64,000 nucleotides of DNA from Streptomyces violaceoruber (GTDB taxonomy: Bacteria > Actinomycetota > Actinomycetes > Streptomycetales > Streptomycetaceae), in NCBI GenBank assembly GCA_000720805.1, contig JODI01000038.1, positions 22,826-86,825 on the forward strand. Direction: 5' to 3'. Both the position numbers and the translations under genes were made by a program. Below are positions 19,258 through 28,941 of this stretch, piece after piece. The first letter of the stretch is position 1, and each line of letters begins with the position of its first letter. The notes under the pieces are model-generated. The model saw only the letters and a list, made by a program, of their open reading frames with translations. It was not told the origin of the DNA and made no database searches.

Positions 19258-19929
19258 ATGACGATCCGCGTGATGCTCGTCGATGACCAGGTGCTGCTGC
19301 GCACCGGGTTCCGGATGGTGCTCGCGGCCCAGCCGGACATGGAGGTCGTCGGAGAGGCGGGCGACGGTGTCGAGGCCCTTCAGGTGCTGCGCTCGACCGC
19401 CGTGGACGTCGTGCTGATGGACGTCCGGATGCCGAAGCTGGACGGGGTGGAGACCACCCGCCGCATCTGCTCGGAGCCCGATCCGCCGAAGGTGCTGATC
19501 CTGACCACCTTCGACCTGGACGAGTACGCGTTCTCCGGGCTGAAGGCGGGCGCCTCGGGCTTCATGCTCAAGGACGTGCCGCCCGGCGAGCTGCTGACCG
19601 CCATCCGCTCGGTGCACAGCGGCGACGCGGTGGTGGCGCCGTCCACCACGCGCCGGCTGCTCGACCGCTTCGCCCCGATGCTGCCGAGCGCCGGCAGGGA
19701 GCCCCAGCACAAGGAGCTGGAGCGGCTCACCGACCGGGAGCGCGAGGTCATGGTGCTGGTCGCCCAGGGCCTGTCCAACGGCGAGATCGCGGCCCGGCTC
19801 GTGCTGTCCGAGGCGACCGTCAAGACCCACGTCGGCCGCATCCTGACCAAGCTGGGGCTGCGGGACCGGGTGCAGGTGGTGGTGCTGGCCTACGAGACGG
19901 GGCTGGTGCGCGCGGGCGGGCGGGGCTAG
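19258..19929 (+). CDS. NarL/FixJ-family response regulator
   Basis: 223 residues. The receiver domain has the acidic pair DD near the start, the phosphoacceptor Asp in VLMDVRMPKLDG (near residue 54), Thr in LTTF and Lys in LKDV. The C-terminal LuxR-type helix-turn-helix is LTDREREVMVLVAQGLSNGEIAARLVLSEATVKTHV. Partner of the upstream kinase, probably in one transcript. Confidence 0.94.
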   Translation: MTIRVMLVDDQVLLRTGFRMVLAAQPDMEVVGEAGDGVEALQVLRSTAVDVVLMDVRMPKLDGVETTRRICSEPDPPKVLILTTFDLDEYAFSGLKAGASGFMLKDVPPGELLTAIRSVHSGDAVVAPSTTRRLLDRFAPMLPSAGREPQHKELERLTDREREVMVLVAQGLSNGEIAARLVLSEATVKTHVGRILTKLGLRDRVQVVVLAYETGLVRAGGRG

Positions 19930-19968
19930 CGGGATCCCTCGGAGGCCGCCAAGGTCCGGTCCCGCGGG

Positions 19969-20091
19969 AGCCTCGGGTCCGCGGTGCCTCGTGCGCTGTG
20001 CTGCCGGGGAGTCTCGGGTCCGCGGTGCCTTGCGCGCCGTGCCGCCGCGGAGCCTCGGGACCGGCGCGCCTCCCGCGCCGTGCCCGCCGAA
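19969..20091. repeat. Three degenerate 41-bp tandem repeats
   Basis: Units at 19969-20009, 20010-20050 and 20051-20091, sharing an AG(C/T)CTCGGG(T/A)CCG core and a GTGC(T/C)G(C)CG end. They occupy the 233-base gap between two convergent genes (response regulator and aldolase-like gene). No terminator hairpin stands out apart from these repeats. Confidence 0.75.
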
Positions 20092-20162
20092 CGCCCGGCC
20101 CGCGGGCGGACACGCCGGGCGTGAGCCGCCGGCTGCGGCCACGACTCCGTTCCGGCTGCTGA

Positions 20163-21365
20163 TCAGCCGCCGTCCTCGGCGGTCAGCCGGGAGACGAAGT
20201 CCGCCACCGCCGACTTCACGTCGTCCGGCGTCCACTCCAGGCCGGAGGCCCGTACGTAGACCTCAGTGGCGGCCAGGCCCGGGCCCTTCTCGTCCCAGGA
20301 GTTGGCGAACAGGACGGTCCTCGTCTCCTCGGCCTGCCGGATCGCGGCCTCCGAGACGGCATCCACGTCGTACGGCAGCCAGACCTGGAAGTCATGGGTG
20401 TGCGGCACCTCCGGGTACACGCGCGCCCAGGGCACCCCGGCCGCCGCGAACCCCTCGCGCAGCGCGTCGGCCACCACGCGCGCGTGGGCCACGTACTCGG
20501 GCAGCCGCGGCAGCTCACGCTCCAGTCCGACCAGTGCCGACAGTGCGGTCGGGAACTGCTGGAAGACCGTGCCGCCGTACCGGTGCCGCCAGGCCTTCGC
20601 CTCCTCGATGAGGGTCTTCGGACCGGCGAGGGCGGCGCCGCCGTAGCTCTCCAGAGACTTGTAGAACGACACGTAGACGCTGTCGGCCAGCCCCGCGATC
20701 TCCTCCAGAGGGCGGCCGAAGTGCACGGTGGACTCCCACAGGCGGGCCCCGTCGAAGTGGACCACCGCGTCGCGTTCCCGGGCTGCCTCGACGACGGCGA
20801 CGAGCTCCTCCCAGGAGGGCAGCACGAATCCGGCGTCCCTGAGCGGGAGTTCCAGCATCACTGCCCCGAAGGGCTCGTCGAAGTCCCGCACCTCGTCCGC
20901 GGTGGGCAGCCGGGGCTCGCTCGTGATCCGGAGCGGGCGCAATCCGCTGACCTGGCTGAACGCGTTCCGCTCATGCAGCTCCGGGTGGGCCAGTCCGTGC
21001 AGGGCGACGGCCGGGTTGCCGGTGCGGCCCGCCCAGCAGCGCAGGGCGACCTGCTGGGCCATCGTGCCCGTCGGGAAGAAGGCGGCGGCCTCGGTGCCGA
21101 GCAGCCCCGCGACCTTCTTCTCCAGGACCTCGACGATTCCGTCGCCGTAGATGTCCGACGTCTCGTCGAGGTCGTAGACGTCCGACGCCGCGTCCAGCAG
21201 GGCCAGACGCTCCCGGAGGGTGCCGAGGAACCCGAGGCGCGCGAGGGCGCGGTCCGCGCCTCTACAGGCGGCTATGCGCCGCGCTCTGCGCTGTGCGCGT
21301 CGTTCTTCGTCGGAGACCTGCTCCCGCTCCTGGCCGTCATGTGTCTGCTCCGCCGTATCGCTCAT
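20163..21365 (-). CDS. Threonine aldolase-like / beta-eliminating lyase, PLP-dependent
   Basis: 400 residues of fold-type I PLP enzyme: AAFFPTGTMAQQVAL, HFDGARLW (the PLP-pyridine Asp in a DGAR motif) and the Schiff-base lysine in SFYKSLESYGGAAL. These match low-specificity L-threonine aldolases (glycine plus aldehyde). The first 45 residues are highly charged and not part of the fold. The spacing of the lysine motif differs somewhat from classical GLY1/LtaE, so the substrate is uncertain. Start chosen at the ATG at 21365. Confidence 0.82.
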   Translation of the reverse strand: MSDTAEQTHDGQEREQVSDEERRAQRRARRIAACRGADRALARLGFLGTLRERLALLDAASDVYDLDETSDIYGDGIVEVLEKKVAGLLGTEAAAFFPTGTMAQQVALRCWAGRTGNPAVALHGLAHPELHERNAFSQVSGLRPLRITSEPRLPTADEVRDFDEPFGAVMLELPLRDAGFVLPSWEELVAVVEAARERDAVVHFDGARLWESTVHFGRPLEEIAGLADSVYVSFYKSLESYGGAALAGPKTLIEEAKAWRHRYGGTVFQQFPTALSALVGLERELPRLPEYVAHARVVADALREGFAAAGVPWARVYPEVPHTHDFQVWLPYDVDAVSEAAIRQAEETRTVLFANSWDEKGPGLAATEVYVRASGLEWTPDDVKSAVADFVSRLTAEDGG

Positions 21366-21586
21366 CCCCGGATGATGCCCGCGCTGCTCCGCGCGGGCAT
21401 CCGGATTTCCGTAGGCGTGCCCATGCGCTCGCGTGCCCATGTGCTTCGGTACGCGCGTCAGTACAAGCGCGGCACACGGGAACCCACAGCCTGTGGACAA
21501 CCGAACACCCCTGGAACCGATCGCGTTAACATGACGAGAAATCGTCCGGTACCCAGAGCGGACTGGAACGGGAAGGCCTCCGTCGC

Positions 21587-22516
21587 GTGAGTACAGTCCA
21601 AAAGCCAGACATCCAGGACCGCCCCGCGCGGCTCACCGTCGGCGTCGTCGGCGCCGGCCGCGTGGGCCCCGCGCTCGCCGCGTCCCTCCAACTCGCCGGA
21701 CACCGGCCGGTGGCCGCCTCCGGGGTCTCGGACGCCTCCCGGCGCCGGGCCGCGCGACTGCTGCCCGACGTGCCGCTCGTCCCCGCGGCCGAGGTCATGG
21801 AGCGCGCCGACCTGGTGCTGCTGACCGTTCCCGACGACGCCCTGCCCGGCCTCGTCAAGGGCCTCGCCGAGACCGGCGCGGTCCGCCCGGGCCAGCTGCT
21901 GGTGCACACCTCCGGGCGGTACGGCACCAAGGTCCTGGACCCCGCTCTGCGCGCGGGCGCGCTGCCGCTGGCCCTGCACCCGGCGATGACCTTCACCGGT
22001 ACCCCCGTGGACGTACAGCGCCTGGCCGGATGCTCCTTCGGCGTCACCGCGCCCGAGGAACTGCGACTCGCAGCCGAGGCGCTGGTCATCGAGATGGGCG
22101 GCGAACCCGAGTGGATCGCCGAGGAGATGCGGCCGCTGTACCACGCGGCCCTCGCGCTGGGCGCCAACCACCTGGTGACGCTGGTCGCCCAGTCCATGGA
22201 GCTGTTGCGCGCCTCCGGAGTCGAGGCCCCCGACCGGATGCTCGGCCCGCTGCTCGGCGCCGCCCTCGACAACGCCCTGCGCTCCGGCGACGCGGCCCTC
22301 ACCGGCCCGGTCGCGCGCGGGGACGCCGGCACGGTCGCCGCACACGTCGAGGAGCTGCGCAAGCACGCCCCGCAGGCCGTCGCCGGCTATCTGGCGATGG
22401 CCCGCGCGACGGCGGACCGGGCGCTCGCCCACGGCCTGCTGAAGCCGGAACTCGCTCAGGACCTCCTCGGGGTACTCGCCCACGGGACCCACGGCGCCGA
22501 AGGAGATGCCCGATGA
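21587..22516 (+). CDS. Rossmann-like DUF2520 oxidoreductase of the pantothenate cluster
   Basis: 309 residues. An N-terminal NAD(P)-binding Rossmann motif, [17 protein letters not shown] (residues 18-34), and a C-terminal helical DUF2520 domain resembling the 6-phosphogluconate/ketopantoate dehydrogenase fold. The stop overlaps the panC start as ATGA. The same DUF2520-panC arrangement is found in Mycobacterium, so a ketopantoate reductase-type function is a reasonable hypothesis, but no family member is proven as such to my knowledge. Confidence 0.9.
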   Translation: MSTVQKPDIQDRPARLTVGVVGAGRVGPALAASLQLAGHRPVAASGVSDASRRRAARLLPDVPLVPAAEVMERADLVLLTVPDDALPGLVKGLAETGAVRPGQLLVHTSGRYGTKVLDPALRAGALPLALHPAMTFTGTPVDVQRLAGCSFGVTAPEELRLAAEALVIEMGGEPEWIAEEMRPLYHAALALGANHLVTLVAQSMELLRASGVEAPDRMLGPLLGAALDNALRSGDAALTGPVARGDAGTVAAHVEELRKHAPQAVAGYLAMARATADRALAHGLLKPELAQDLLGVLAHGTHGAEGDAR

Positions 22517-23505
22517 GCACCGTCCTGCTGCGTACCGCCGGCGAACTGCGCGTCCGCGCGCGGACGGGCCGCCGTGCCGTCGTGATGACCATGGGCGCCC
22601 TGCACGAGGGCCACGCCACGCTGATCCGCACCGCCCGCCAGATCGCCGGCCCGGACGGCGAGGTCGTCGTCACGGTCTTCGTGAACCCCCTGCAGTTCGG
22701 CCAGGGAGAAGACCTCGACCGCTATCCGCGCACCCTGGATGCCGACGTCAAGCTCGCCGAGGAGTCGGGCGCGGACGTCGTGTTCGCCCCCTCCGTGGAC
22801 GAGGTCTACCCAGGCGGCGAGCCCCAGGTACGCATCAGCGCCGGCCCCATGGGGGAGCGCCTGGAAGGCGCATCGCGCCCCGGCCACTTCGACGGCATGC
22901 TCACCGTCGTCGCCAAGCTGCTGCACCTCACCCGCCCCGACGTGGCGCTGTACGGCCAGAAGGACGCCCAGCAGCTCGCCCTGATACGCCGCATGGTGCG
23001 GGACCTGAACTTCGGCATCGAGATCGTCGGCGTGCCGACCGTGCGCGAGGACGACGGGCTGGCCCTGTCCAGCCGCAACCGCTACCTCTCGCCGGCCGAA
23101 CGGCGCACGGCGCTCGCGCTGTCCGGCGCGCTGTTCGCCGGCCGCGACCGGCACGCGGCGCAGGAGGCGCTGCGCGCCCGTGCGATCGAGGTGCCCGCCA
23201 CGCGTGCGCGTGCCGAAGCGCTGAGCGCCATCGGGGAGTCCCGCGCGGCGGCCGACGCGCACGCCGTCGCCAAGGCGCTCCCGGGCGCCCCGTCGGCGGT
23301 CCGCGCGGCCGCCCGCCTGGTCCTCGACGACGCCGCCCGCCTCGATCCCCCGCTCGCGCTGGACTACCTCGCCCTCGTCGACCCGTCCGACTTCACCGAG
23401 ATCGAGGACGACTTCACCGGCGAGGCCGTTCTCGCCGTCGCCGCCCGGGTCGGGACGACCCGGCTGATCGACAACATTCCCCTCAACTTCGGAGCCGCCT
23501 CGTGA
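22513..23505 (+). CDS. panC: Pantothenate synthetase (pantoate-beta-alanine ligase)
   Basis: ATP-dependent condensation of pantoate and beta-alanine. The nucleotidyltransferase-type HxGH motif is [11 protein letters not shown] (about residues 26-36); also [28 protein letters not shown] and LSSRNRYLS. 330 residues, somewhat longer than the usual 280-310 with an Ala-rich C-terminal part. Overlaps both neighbours by four bases, so translationally coupled within the cofactor operon. Confidence 0.96.
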   Translation: MSTVLLRTAGELRVRARTGRRAVVMTMGALHEGHATLIRTARQIAGPDGEVVVTVFVNPLQFGQGEDLDRYPRTLDADVKLAEESGADVVFAPSVDEVYPGGEPQVRISAGPMGERLEGASRPGHFDGMLTVVAKLLHLTRPDVALYGQKDAQQLALIRRMVRDLNFGIEIVGVPTVREDDGLALSSRNRYLSPAERRTALALSGALFAGRDRHAAQEALRARAIEVPATRARAEALSAIGESRAAADAHAVAKALPGAPSAVRAAARLVLDDAARLDPPLALDYLALVDPSDFTEIEDDFTGEAVLAVAARVGTTRLIDNIPLNFGAAS

Positions 23506-25226
23506 CCAGCACAGGCATACGACTGCACGCGCCCGCGCCCGGGTGGAACATCGCCGCGGACGTCGTGGTCGTCGGCTCCGGCGTCGCCGGCCTGACCACC
23601 GCCCTGCGCTGCGAGGCGGCCGGTCTCAGGACGGTCGTGGTCACCAAGGCCCGCCTCGACGACGGTTCCACCCGCTGGGCGCAGGGCGGTATCGCCGCCG
23701 CCCTCGGTGAGGGCGACACGCCGGAACAGCATCTGGACGACACCCTCGTCGCCGGCGCGGGCCTGTGCGACGAGGAGGCCGTACGGATCCTCGTCACCGA
23801 GGGCCCCGACGCCGTACGCCGCCTGATCGCGACCGGCGCGCACTTCGACGAGTCCGAAGCGGGCGACCTGGAGCTCACCCGTGAGGGCGGCCACCACCGC
23901 CGCCGTATCGCCCACGCGGGCGGCGACGCGACCGGCGCGGAGATCTCCCGCGCGCTGGTCGAAGCCGTCCGCGCGCGAGGGCTGCGCACGATCGAGAACG
24001 CGCTCGTCCTGGACCTCCTCACGGACGCGGACGGCCGTACGGCGGGCGTGACCCTGCACGTCATGGGCGAGGGCCAGCACGACGGCGTGGGCGCGGTGCA
24101 CGCGCCCGCGGTGGTCCTCGCGACCGGCGGGATGGGCCAGGTCTTCTCGGCGACCACCAATCCGTCGGTGTCGACCGGCGACGGAGTGGCGCTCGCCCTG
24201 CGCGCGGGCGCGGAGGTCTCCGACCTGGAGTTCGTCCAGTTCCACCCCACCGTGCTGTTCCTCGGCCCGGACGCGGAGGGCCAGCAGCCGCTCGTCTCCG
24301 AAGCGGTACGCGGCGAGGGCGCCCACCTCGTGGACGCCGACGGTGTGCGCTTCATGGCCGGTCGGCACGAACTCGCCGAGCTGGCGCCCCGGGACATCGT
24401 CGCCAAGGGCATCATGCGGCGCATGCAGGAGCAGGACGCCGAGCACATGTTCCTCGACGCCCGGCACTTCGGCGCCGAGATGTGGGAACACCGCTTCCCG
24501 ACGATCCTGGCCGCCTGCCGCGCCCACGGCATCGACCCGGTCCACGAACCCATCCCGATCGCCCCTGCCGCCCACTACGCCTCCGGTGGTGTGCGCACCG
24601 ACGACCACGGCCGCACCACCGTTCCCGGCCTGTACGCGTGCGGCGAGGTCGCCTGCACCGGGGTGCACGGCGCGAACCGGCTCGCGTCGAACTCCCTCCT
24701 GGAGGGCCTGGTCTACGCCGAACGCATCGCCGCCGACATCGGGGCGAGCCGGCTGGCGAACGGCCTCCACGCGCGCGTGCCCGCCCCCTTCGAGCACCCC
24801 GAGAAGCCCGCCCACCCGCTGCTGGCGCCCGAGGCCCGGTTCGCGATCCAGCGGACCATGAGCCGTGGCGCGGGCGTCCTGCGCTCGGCCGGCTCCCTGG
24901 CCGCCGCCGCGGACGCCCTCCAGCGGCTGCACAGCGACGCCCGGGACGCCCTCGACGAGAACGGCAAGACCGCCGAGCCCGGCGTCGACACCTGGGAGGC
25001 CACCAACCTTCTGTGCGTGGCCCGCGTCCTGGTCGCGGCCGCCCGCCTGCGCCAGGAGACCCGGGGCTGCCACTGGCGCGAGGACCACGCCGAGCGCGAT
25101 GACACGGCCTGGCGCCGCCACATCGTCGTACGGCTCAATCCGGACCGCACCCTCGCCGTACACACCACCGATACCGCAGACTTCCCCCCGACCCGGCAGT
25201 ACCGGCAGCCCCATCAGGAGCAGTGA
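23502..25226 (+). CDS. nadB: L-aspartate oxidase
   Basis: FAD enzyme making iminoaspartate, first step of NAD synthesis. The FAD-binding [15 protein letters not shown] is near residue 20; [40 protein letters not shown] and [16 protein letters not shown] are all diagnostic of NadB as opposed to SdhA. 574 residues. The GTG at 23502 overlaps the panC stop. The partner quinolinate synthase gene nadA is not in this window. Confidence 0.95.
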   Translation: MTSTGIRLHAPAPGWNIAADVVVVGSGVAGLTTALRCEAAGLRTVVVTKARLDDGSTRWAQGGIAAALGEGDTPEQHLDDTLVAGAGLCDEEAVRILVTEGPDAVRRLIATGAHFDESEAGDLELTREGGHHRRRIAHAGGDATGAEISRALVEAVRARGLRTIENALVLDLLTDADGRTAGVTLHVMGEGQHDGVGAVHAPAVVLATGGMGQVFSATTNPSVSTGDGVALALRAGAEVSDLEFVQFHPTVLFLGPDAEGQQPLVSEAVRGEGAHLVDADGVRFMAGRHELAELAPRDIVAKGIMRRMQEQDAEHMFLDARHFGAEMWEHRFPTILAACRAHGIDPVHEPIPIAPAAHYASGGVRTDDHGRTTVPGLYACGEVACTGVHGANRLASNSLLEGLVYAERIAADIGASRLANGLHARVPAPFEHPEKPAHPLLAPEARFAIQRTMSRGAGVLRSAGSLAAAADALQRLHSDARDALDENGKTAEPGVDTWEATNLLCVARVLVAAARLRQETRGCHWREDHAERDDTAWRRHIVVRLNPDRTLAVHTTDTADFPPTRQYRQPHQEQ

Positions 25227-25231
25227 CAGAA

Positions 25232-26209
25232 GTGAGCACCCCCGACCTTCCCCTCGCGTCGACCGGCGGCTGCGGCGACGGCTGCGCCTGTGGCGCCGAC
25301 GGCGACGAGGCCTATCTGGAGTGCGGGCTCGACCCCGCGCTCGCCCAGCTCCTGACCGACGCCGGGCTCGACCCCGTCGAGGTCGAGGACATCGCCAACG
25401 TCGCCATCCAGGAGGACCTCGACCACGGCGTGGACGTCACGACCGTCGCGACCATCCCCGAGGAGGCCGTCGCCACCGCCGACTTCACCGCGCGGGAGGC
25501 GGGGGTGGTGGCCGGCCTCAGGGTCGCCGAGGCGGTCGTCTCGGTGGTCTGCACGGACGAGTTCGAGGTCGAGCGGCACGTGGAGGACGGCGACCGCGTG
25601 GAGGCCGGACAGAAGCTCCTGTCGGTCACGACCCGCACCCGTGACCTGCTGACCGCGGAACGCAGCGCGCTCAACCTCCTGTGCCGTCTGTCGGGCATCG
25701 CGACCGCCACGCGCGCGTGGACGGACGCCCTGGAGGGCACCAAGGCGCGCGTCCGCGACACCCGCAAGACGACGCCGGGCCTGCGCTCCCTGGAGAAGTT
25801 CGCCGTCCGCTGCGGCGGCGGCGTCAACCACCGCATGTCGCTGTCCGACGCGGCCCTGGTCAAGGACAACCACGTGGTCGCCGCAGGCGGCGTCGCGCAG
25901 GCCTTCAAGGCCGTACGGGAGGCCTTCCCGGACGTACCGATCGAGGTCGAGGTCGACACCCTGCACCAGCTGCGCGAGGTCGTCGACGCGGGCGCCGACC
26001 TGATCCTGCTGGACAACTTCACGCCGGGCGAATGCGAGGAGGCGGTGGCGATCGTCCAGGGCCGCGCGGCCCTGGAGGCGTCGGGCCGCCTGACGCTGAA
26101 CAACGCGCGCGTGTACGCCGACACCGGCGTCGACTACCTCGCCGTAGGGGCCCTCACCCACTCCTCGCCGATCCTGGACATCGGCCTGGACCTGCGCGAG
26201 GCGGAGTAG
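25232..26209 (+). CDS. nadC: Nicotinate-nucleotide pyrophosphorylase (carboxylating)
   Basis: Converts quinolinate and PRPP to nicotinate mononucleotide. Diagnostic RDTRKTTPGLRSLEKFAV, CGGGVNHRM and KDNH motifs, then VEVDTL and LLDNF. About 325 residues, longer than usual because of an N-terminal extension with a Cys cluster (GGCGDGCACGADGDE). The GTG at 25232 is preferred because AGGAG is 11 bases upstream; the GTG at 25223 overlaps the nadB stop and has the same site only 2 bases away. Both are possible. Confidence 0.95.
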   Translation: MSTPDLPLASTGGCGDGCACGADGDEAYLECGLDPALAQLLTDAGLDPVEVEDIANVAIQEDLDHGVDVTTVATIPEEAVATADFTAREAGVVAGLRVAEAVVSVVCTDEFEVERHVEDGDRVEAGQKLLSVTTRTRDLLTAERSALNLLCRLSGIATATRAWTDALEGTKARVRDTRKTTPGLRSLEKFAVRCGGGVNHRMSLSDAALVKDNHVVAAGGVAQAFKAVREAFPDVPIEVEVDTLHQLREVVDAGADLILLDNFTPGECEEAVAIVQGRAALEASGRLTLNNARVYADTGVDYLAVGALTHSSPILDIGLDLREAE

Positions 26210-26214
26210 TCGCG

Positions 26215-27012
26215 ATGCTCCTCACCATCGACGTGGGCAACACGCACACGGTTCTGGGCCTGTTCGACGGCGAGGACATCGTCGAGCACTGGCGCATCTC
26301 CACGGACGCGCGCCGCACGGCCGACGAGCTGGCGGTGCTCCTGCAGGGCCTGATGGGCATGCACCCCCTCCTCGGGGACGAGCTGGGCGACGGCATCGAC
26401 GGCATCGCGATCTGCGCGACCGTCCCGTCGGTCCTGCACGAGCTGCGCGAGGTCACGCGGCGCTACTACGGCGACGTGCCCGCGGTCCTGGTCGAGCCGG
26501 GGGTGAAGACGGGCGTGCCGATCCTCACCGACAACCCCAAGGAGGTCGGCGCGGACCGGATCATCAACGCGGTGGCGGCCGTCGAGCTGTACGGCGGACC
26601 GGCCATCGTCGTGGACTTCGGTACGGCGACCACGTTCGACGCGGTCTCCGCGCGCGGGGAGTACGTCGGCGGTGTCATCGCACCCGGTATCGAGATCTCC
26701 GTCGAGGCGCTCGGCGTCAAGGGGGCACAGCTGCGGAAGATCGAGGTGGCGCGGCCGCGCAGCGTGATCGGGAAGAACACGGTCGAGGCCATGCAGTCCG
26801 GGATCATCTACGGGTTCGCGGGCCAGGTCGACGGGGTCGTGAACCGGATGGCACGGGAACTGGCGGACGATGCCGAGGACGTGACGGTCATCGCGACCGG
26901 GGGACTGGCGCCGATGGTGCTGGGGGAGTCCTCGGTCATCGACGAGCACGAGCCGTGGCTGACGTTGATCGGGTTGCGCTTGGTGTACGAGCGGAACGTG
27001 TCGCGGATGTGA
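26215..27012 (+). CDS. coaX: Type III pantothenate kinase
   Basis: Phosphorylates pantothenate, first step of CoA synthesis. ASKHA fold with phosphate-1 motif LTIDVGNTHTVLGLF at the N-terminus, GADRIINAVAA, and VVDFGTATTFDAV; the 265-residue length is normal. This acetyl-CoA-insensitive kinase typically needs a monovalent cation. Last gene of the DUF2520-panC-nadB-nadC-coaX operon, five bases after nadC. Confidence 0.95.
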   Translation: MLLTIDVGNTHTVLGLFDGEDIVEHWRISTDARRTADELAVLLQGLMGMHPLLGDELGDGIDGIAICATVPSVLHELREVTRRYYGDVPAVLVEPGVKTGVPILTDNPKEVGADRIINAVAAVELYGGPAIVVDFGTATTFDAVSARGEYVGGVIAPGIEISVEALGVKGAQLRKIEVARPRSVIGKNTVEAMQSGIIYGFAGQVDGVVNRMARELADDAEDVTVIATGGLAPMVLGESSVIDEHEPWLTLIGLRLVYERNVSRM

Positions 27013-27060
27013 GGGCCGGCGGGCAGGGGCGAGCACAGGGCTGTTGTTCGCTCTTGCCAC

Positions 27061-27130
27061 CCCGTCCCGTCCCCTCCCCGTCCCGTCCCCTCCCCGGGGT
27101 CTTCACCCCCCTCGCCCCCGGCCGGGGGCG
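27061..27130. repeat. C-rich 16-bp tandem duplication and palindrome after coaX
   Basis: Two perfect 16-bp units (27061-27076, 27077-27092) of the form CCCGTCCCGTCCCCTC, then a C-run and the self-complementary 18-mer CGCCCCCGGCCGGGGGCG at 27113-27130. The minus strand has at least six G3-4 runs close together, a textbook G-quadruplex pattern. It lies in the 282-base gap after coaX and may help end transcription. Confidence 0.6.
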
Positions 27131-27294
27131 GGACCAGAAGGCGGCCTGGGCGGGACGCCTTCGACACCGCCGGGCCGCCGCACCGCGCCCCCTCAGGACA
27201 TGCCGGTGCCGTGGACCCGCCGGCTGGGTGGCTGTGGGCGCCACACCCGGGCGACTTATGTCGAATTTGTCTGATTAGCGCGTATCGTCGCCGC

Positions 27295-28098
27295 ATGCCC
27301 ACGCCATACGGATCCCGCGGCGGCATGGCGTTCGGCGTGGAGGAGCTGCGTGTGCTCCGCCGCGCCCTCGCCCTCGCCCTGAACCCCACGCCCGCCTCGG
27401 CCGAGGACGTCCAGGCCTGCCTCCGCCTCGCCGATTCCCTCGACGAGGCGACGCGCGAGGGCGCCCGGCTGCGCGCTTTCCTGGTGGCCGACCTCGCCCG
27501 GTACCGCGCCGCACTGCCCGGCACCGCCGCCGGATACCTCGCGCTCCTGGAGGAGGCACTGGGCGCCGGCCACCGCCCGGACCCCGACGATCTGGCCGGC
27601 CTCCGGGCCCTGCGCGGCAACCCCGTCGCGGCCGCCCTCCTCGACCGCTGCCAGGCCCTCACGGAACAGGACGTACGGGCCCCTCTGCCCCACACCGCCA
27701 CCCGCCGGGCCTCCTGCCCCACTCCGACCGTCCCCGCCTCCCGCACCCGCCTCCTGGCCCTTCCTGGGGGCCGTTCGGCGGTCATGGGCGACCCCGCGGC
27801 CGGACGGCACACCGACGAGCGGGACGCCACGAACCACTCCGCTCAGGATCCGCCGAAGGAACCCGCACGCAAGCCGCCGCAGAAGCCCGCCGAGCGACCG
27901 GAGCGACCGGAGCGACCGGACCGACGGGAGCGCCCCGCCGCTCCCGAGCCGTCCAGGCCGGCCGCTCCCGAGCCGCCCGGTCCGGCCGGGCCCAAACCGG
28001 CGCGTCCCATCCCCACGCCGGGCGAGGTCTTCCCGCGGCGCAAACCCACCACCCCGCCGTCCGGGACCACTCCGCGACAGTTGGTCGTCGCAGGCTGA
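27295..28098 (+). CDS. Hypothetical protein with helical N-domain and Pro-rich tail
   Basis: 267 residues, no recognised family. Residues 1-130 look helical and globular (FGVEELRVLRRALALALNP, ADSLDEATREGARLRAF). From about residue 165 the protein becomes Pro/Arg/Glu-rich with near repeats such as ERPERPERPD and PSRPAAPEPPGPAGP, probably unstructured. Start at the ATG at 27295; an internal ATG at 27325 is possible. Conserved in Streptomyces at this locus. Confidence 0.7.
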   Translation: MPTPYGSRGGMAFGVEELRVLRRALALALNPTPASAEDVQACLRLADSLDEATREGARLRAFLVADLARYRAALPGTAAGYLALLEEALGAGHRPDPDDLAGLRALRGNPVAAALLDRCQALTEQDVRAPLPHTATRRASCPTPTVPASRTRLLALPGGRSAVMGDPAAGRHTDERDATNHSAQDPPKEPARKPPQKPAERPERPERPDRRERPAAPEPSRPAAPEPPGPAGPKPARPIPTPGEVFPRRKPTTPPSGTTPRQLVVAG

Positions 28099-28175
28099 GG
28101 TGCCCCCTCTTCGCCGCGCCCCACTTCGCCCCACCCCGCCCTGAGCGTCCCCCGGCCCGTGGCTACCCTGGACGC

Positions 28176-28355
28176 ATGGACTACGTCTCCGCGCTCGTGC
28201 CCCCGGTCGTCATGGCCGTGTTCTTCATCGGTGTGATCAGGGTGATCGTGAAGACCCAGGGCGGGGCCAACAAGGCCAAGGAGGACGCGGCCGTCGACGC
28301 CGCCCTCGCGCGCGCGGAGGGCGCCCGCCAGAGCTCCGCGAAAACCGACGCCTGA
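28176..28355 (+). CDS. Small single-pass membrane protein, 59 residues
   Basis: Short gene beginning MDYVSALVPPVVMAVFFIGV, one transmembrane helix (about residues 7-25), then a charged, Ala-rich cytoplasmic tail ending SSAKTDA. Codon use is strongly GC3-biased, as in real genes. A strong terminator follows 23 bases later, supporting an independent transcript. Function unknown. Confidence 0.75.
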   Translation: MDYVSALVPPVVMAVFFIGVIRVIVKTQGGANKAKEDAAVDAALARAEGARQSSAKTDA

Positions 28356-28378
28356 GCAGACGGACAGCGCACCTCACC

Positions 28379-28413
28379 GGCGTACGACTCCACACTGTGT
28401 CGAGTCGTACGCC
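28379..28413 (+). terminator. Intrinsic terminator after the small membrane gene
   Basis: Perfect 12-bp stem, arms 28379-28390 (GGCGTACGACTC) and 28402-28413, with an 11-base loop, followed by CCTTTTGTGCTTGTTTG. A classical Rho-independent terminator. Confidence 0.85.
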
Positions 28414-28488
28414 CCTTTTGTGCTTGTTTGACGTGAAAGAGCACGTTCGTCACGCCAATACTGTTCTCTCCCACTATTGTGCTGAGTT

Positions 28489-28932
28489 GTGCCTCGCCCA
28501 TTGGGAGAACTCGAAGACGCGGTCATGACACGGGTGTGGAAGTGGAACCGCCCGGTGACCGTTCGAGAAGTCCTGGAAGATCTTCAGCGGGAACGCTCCA
28601 TCGCCTACACCACGGTGATGACCGTTCTGGACAATCTCCATCAGAAGGGCTGGGTTCGCCGTGAGGCCGAAGGCCGGGCCTATCGATATGAGGCGGTCTC
28701 CACGCGTGCGGCGTACGCCGCGGCCCTGATGAACGAGGCCTGGTCGCAGAGCGACAACCAGGCCGCCGCTCTCGTCGCGTTCTTCGGCATGATGAGCGAG
28801 GAACAGCGACTTGCCCTGCGGGACGCCGTCCGCATCGTTGAGGGCCCTGAATCCCCCGAACCCGCCCCGGCCTCCGCCCCCGATACCGCGCGGACGAACC
28901 CCGGCTCGGCACCGGAGAGCCACGGGCGATAG
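28489..28932 (+). CDS. BlaI/MecI/CopY-family winged-helix regulator
   Basis: 147 residues. The family's N-terminal LGELEDAVMTRVWKWNRPVTVREVLEDL and wing-region RSIAYTTVMTVLDNLHQKGWVRR are clear. These repressors bind DNA as dimers, often released by proteolysis through a BlaR1-type sensor; no blaR1-like gene is adjacent. The C-terminus (from residue 118) is Pro/Ala-rich. No ribosome site is seen before the GTG, while TATTGT lies 8 bases upstream, so the mRNA may be leaderless. Confidence 0.88.
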   Translation: MPRPLGELEDAVMTRVWKWNRPVTVREVLEDLQRERSIAYTTVMTVLDNLHQKGWVRREAEGRAYRYEAVSTRAAYAAALMNEAWSQSDNQAAALVAFFGMMSEEQRLALRDAVRIVEGPESPEPAPASAPDTARTNPGSAPESHGR

Positions 28933-28941
28933 CGTCCGCTC

